DNA of 15,214 nucleotides from Alphaproteobacteria bacterium (GTDB lineage Bacteria; Pseudomonadota; Alphaproteobacteria; Paracaedibacterales; CAIULA01): the NCBI GenBank assembly GCA_019751935.1, contig JAIEMR010000142.1:1-15214 (forward strand), given 5' to 3'. Under the pieces are notes generated by a model. The model did no database searches. It was not told the DNA's origin and saw only the letters and a list, made by a program, of their open reading frames with translations. A program made the position numbers and the translations under genes. The stretch's first letter is position 1; each line of letters opens with the position of its first letter. Positions 14,287-15,214 of this stretch are shown here, in pieces.

Positions 14287-15214
14287 CTAAAAACGTGTAG
14301 AGAATCCAAATAGTACTCTTTGCAAACGGTCAAATCTTTGTTTCCTAATTGGAATCGCGTAGTCAATACGCAATGGTCCAAAAGGTGAAGACCATGCAAT
14401 ACCAAAACCTGCGGAACTTCTAATGGACTTGTTGTCAACCACGGTACTATTCGTTTGCCCTGGTTTCCAGGTCGTACCTATGTCTGAAAAGACGGCTCCT
14501 TTTACTCCAAATTCATTTGGAAGTCCTATTGGGAACATCATTTCGGCTGTTGTTGTCCAGTATCTGGTACCACCAATGGGGTCTCCTGTTGCCATATCAC
14601 GTGGTCCAAGACCGCCGTATTCAAAGCCACGAAGAGAATCTGCGCCTAACATAATGCTGTCAACCACTCGAATGGGTTTTTGTGTTTTTTGAATAATTCC
14701 AGTATTTCCCTTTAAGCCCAAAATAACATCCTCTACAACAGGGTGATACCAGTTTGCACCTAAATCATGCCTTAAATAACCAACATTTCCCCCGAGGCCT
14801 GCGAAAGTGTTTGATAGGCTGAGCAAATAACCTGAAGTTGGATTGACGCGGCTATCTCTTCGATCGTAAGAAATTGTATGTGTTAATGAGGAAATTAAGG
14901 AATTTCCTGCTTGTTGACGGATAATAGAGGAGGCTAATGGTGAGATGTGACCTACATGGTCTTGACGAATACCATAAGTCCAGCCTTGTCCCCAGTAATC
15001 ACTTAAACGATAACCCAACCCTAAGTTCACACCTTTTGTTACTTGGTGATAAGCGCTAAAACGTGTAGACCTTATGCTGAACAAGTCGGCACTTGCTTGT
15101 AGGCGCCTATCTAAGAAATAAGGTTCGATAATACCCACATCAAAGTCTTGACGTTTCTTTGCGATAGTTAAGTCTGAGTGGAGAACTTGTCCCGTTCCTC
15201 TAAAGTTACGCTCG
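14287..15214 (-). CDS. bamA: Outer membrane protein assembly factor BamA (partial, C-terminal part)
   Basis: Central barrel of the BAM complex, which inserts beta-barrel proteins into the outer membrane. The frame is open to the window's right edge, so the N-terminus and POTRA repeats lie outside; 308 residues are visible. An internal GTG at 15138 is not the real start: coding continues upstream with ERNFRGTGQVLHSDLTIAKK, the family's first barrel strands. Alternating hydrophobic strands of the 16-stranded barrel follow. The conserved loop-6 motif is present as LRGFEYGG, with GPRD after it. The final residues FGFSTRF end in phenylalanine, as required of the outer-membrane beta-signal. The stop is TAG at 14289-14287. 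Skp starts 9 bases downstream, consistent with one envelope-assembly operon. Confidence 0.96.
   Translation of the reverse strand, partial: ERNFRGTGQVLHSDLTIAKKRQDFDVGIIEPYFLDRRLQASADLFSIRSTRFSAYHQVTKGVNLGLGYRLSDYWGQGWTYGIRQDHVGHISPLASSIIRQQAGNSLISSLTHTISYDRRDSRVNPTSGYLLSLSNTFAGLGGNVGYLRHDLGANWYHPVVEDVILGLKGNTGIIQKTQKPIRVVDSIMLGADSLRGFEYGGLGPRDMATGDPIGGTRYWTTTAEMMFPIGLPNEFGVKGAVFSDIGTTWKPGQTNSTVVDNKSIRSSAGFGIAWSSPFGPLRIDYAIPIRKQRFDRLQRVLFGFSTRF

Overview
The window looks like a chromosomal segment of an AT-rich Gram-negative alphaproteobacterium. A host-associated lineage such as the Holosporales/Paracaedibacter group is a reasonable inference, but no taxonomic marker here proves it. The lipid A acyltransferases, BamA and the lipoprotein N-acyltransferase gene show an outer membrane. 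The pairing of lnt with a small XRE regulator, and of hemJ with rho, are arrangements known from alphaproteobacteria.

Layout. Bases 198-1580 (+) encode a sodium:solute symporter. It is followed by a structured leader-like stretch and tRNA-Pro(GGG) at 1785-1861 (+). The minus strand from 5471 to 1869 then reads lnt, xre, psd, pssA: lipoprotein acylation, a regulator, and the two steps of phosphatidylethanolamine synthesis. Divergent from lnt, the plus strand carries a MATE exporter (5749-7095) and an AT-rich cassette: a solo LuxR-type regulator (7165-8010), a YhhQ/VUT-family queuosine-precursor transporter (8023-8703) and a class I SAM-dependent methyltransferase (8751-9479). A long hairpin at 9480-9532 separates this block from a convergent minus-strand run: bamA (partial, entering from the right edge), skp/ompH, lpxD, fabZ, lpxA, hemJ, rho.

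How the genes work together. BamA, Skp, LpxD, FabZ and LpxA serve outer-membrane protein assembly and lipid A synthesis. HemJ (haem synthesis) and Rho (transcription termination) follow with almost no spacing, where lpxI and lpxB usually sit. Lnt, Psd and PssA add lipoprotein and phospholipid maturation. All of this is core metabolism.

The unusual parts are (1) the LuxR/transporter/methyltransferase cassette, about 30% GC where sampled against about 43% in a sampled line of rho; (2) a possible terminator/antiterminator pair upstream of tRNA-Pro; (3) a micro-ORF plus hairpin ahead of luxR; (4) an Skp that looks membrane-anchored; and (5) an abrupt composition change inside the MATE gene. I found no insertion sequence, transposase, integrase, CRISPR array or rRNA. 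Nothing here is certainly a new system; the cassette is the best candidate.
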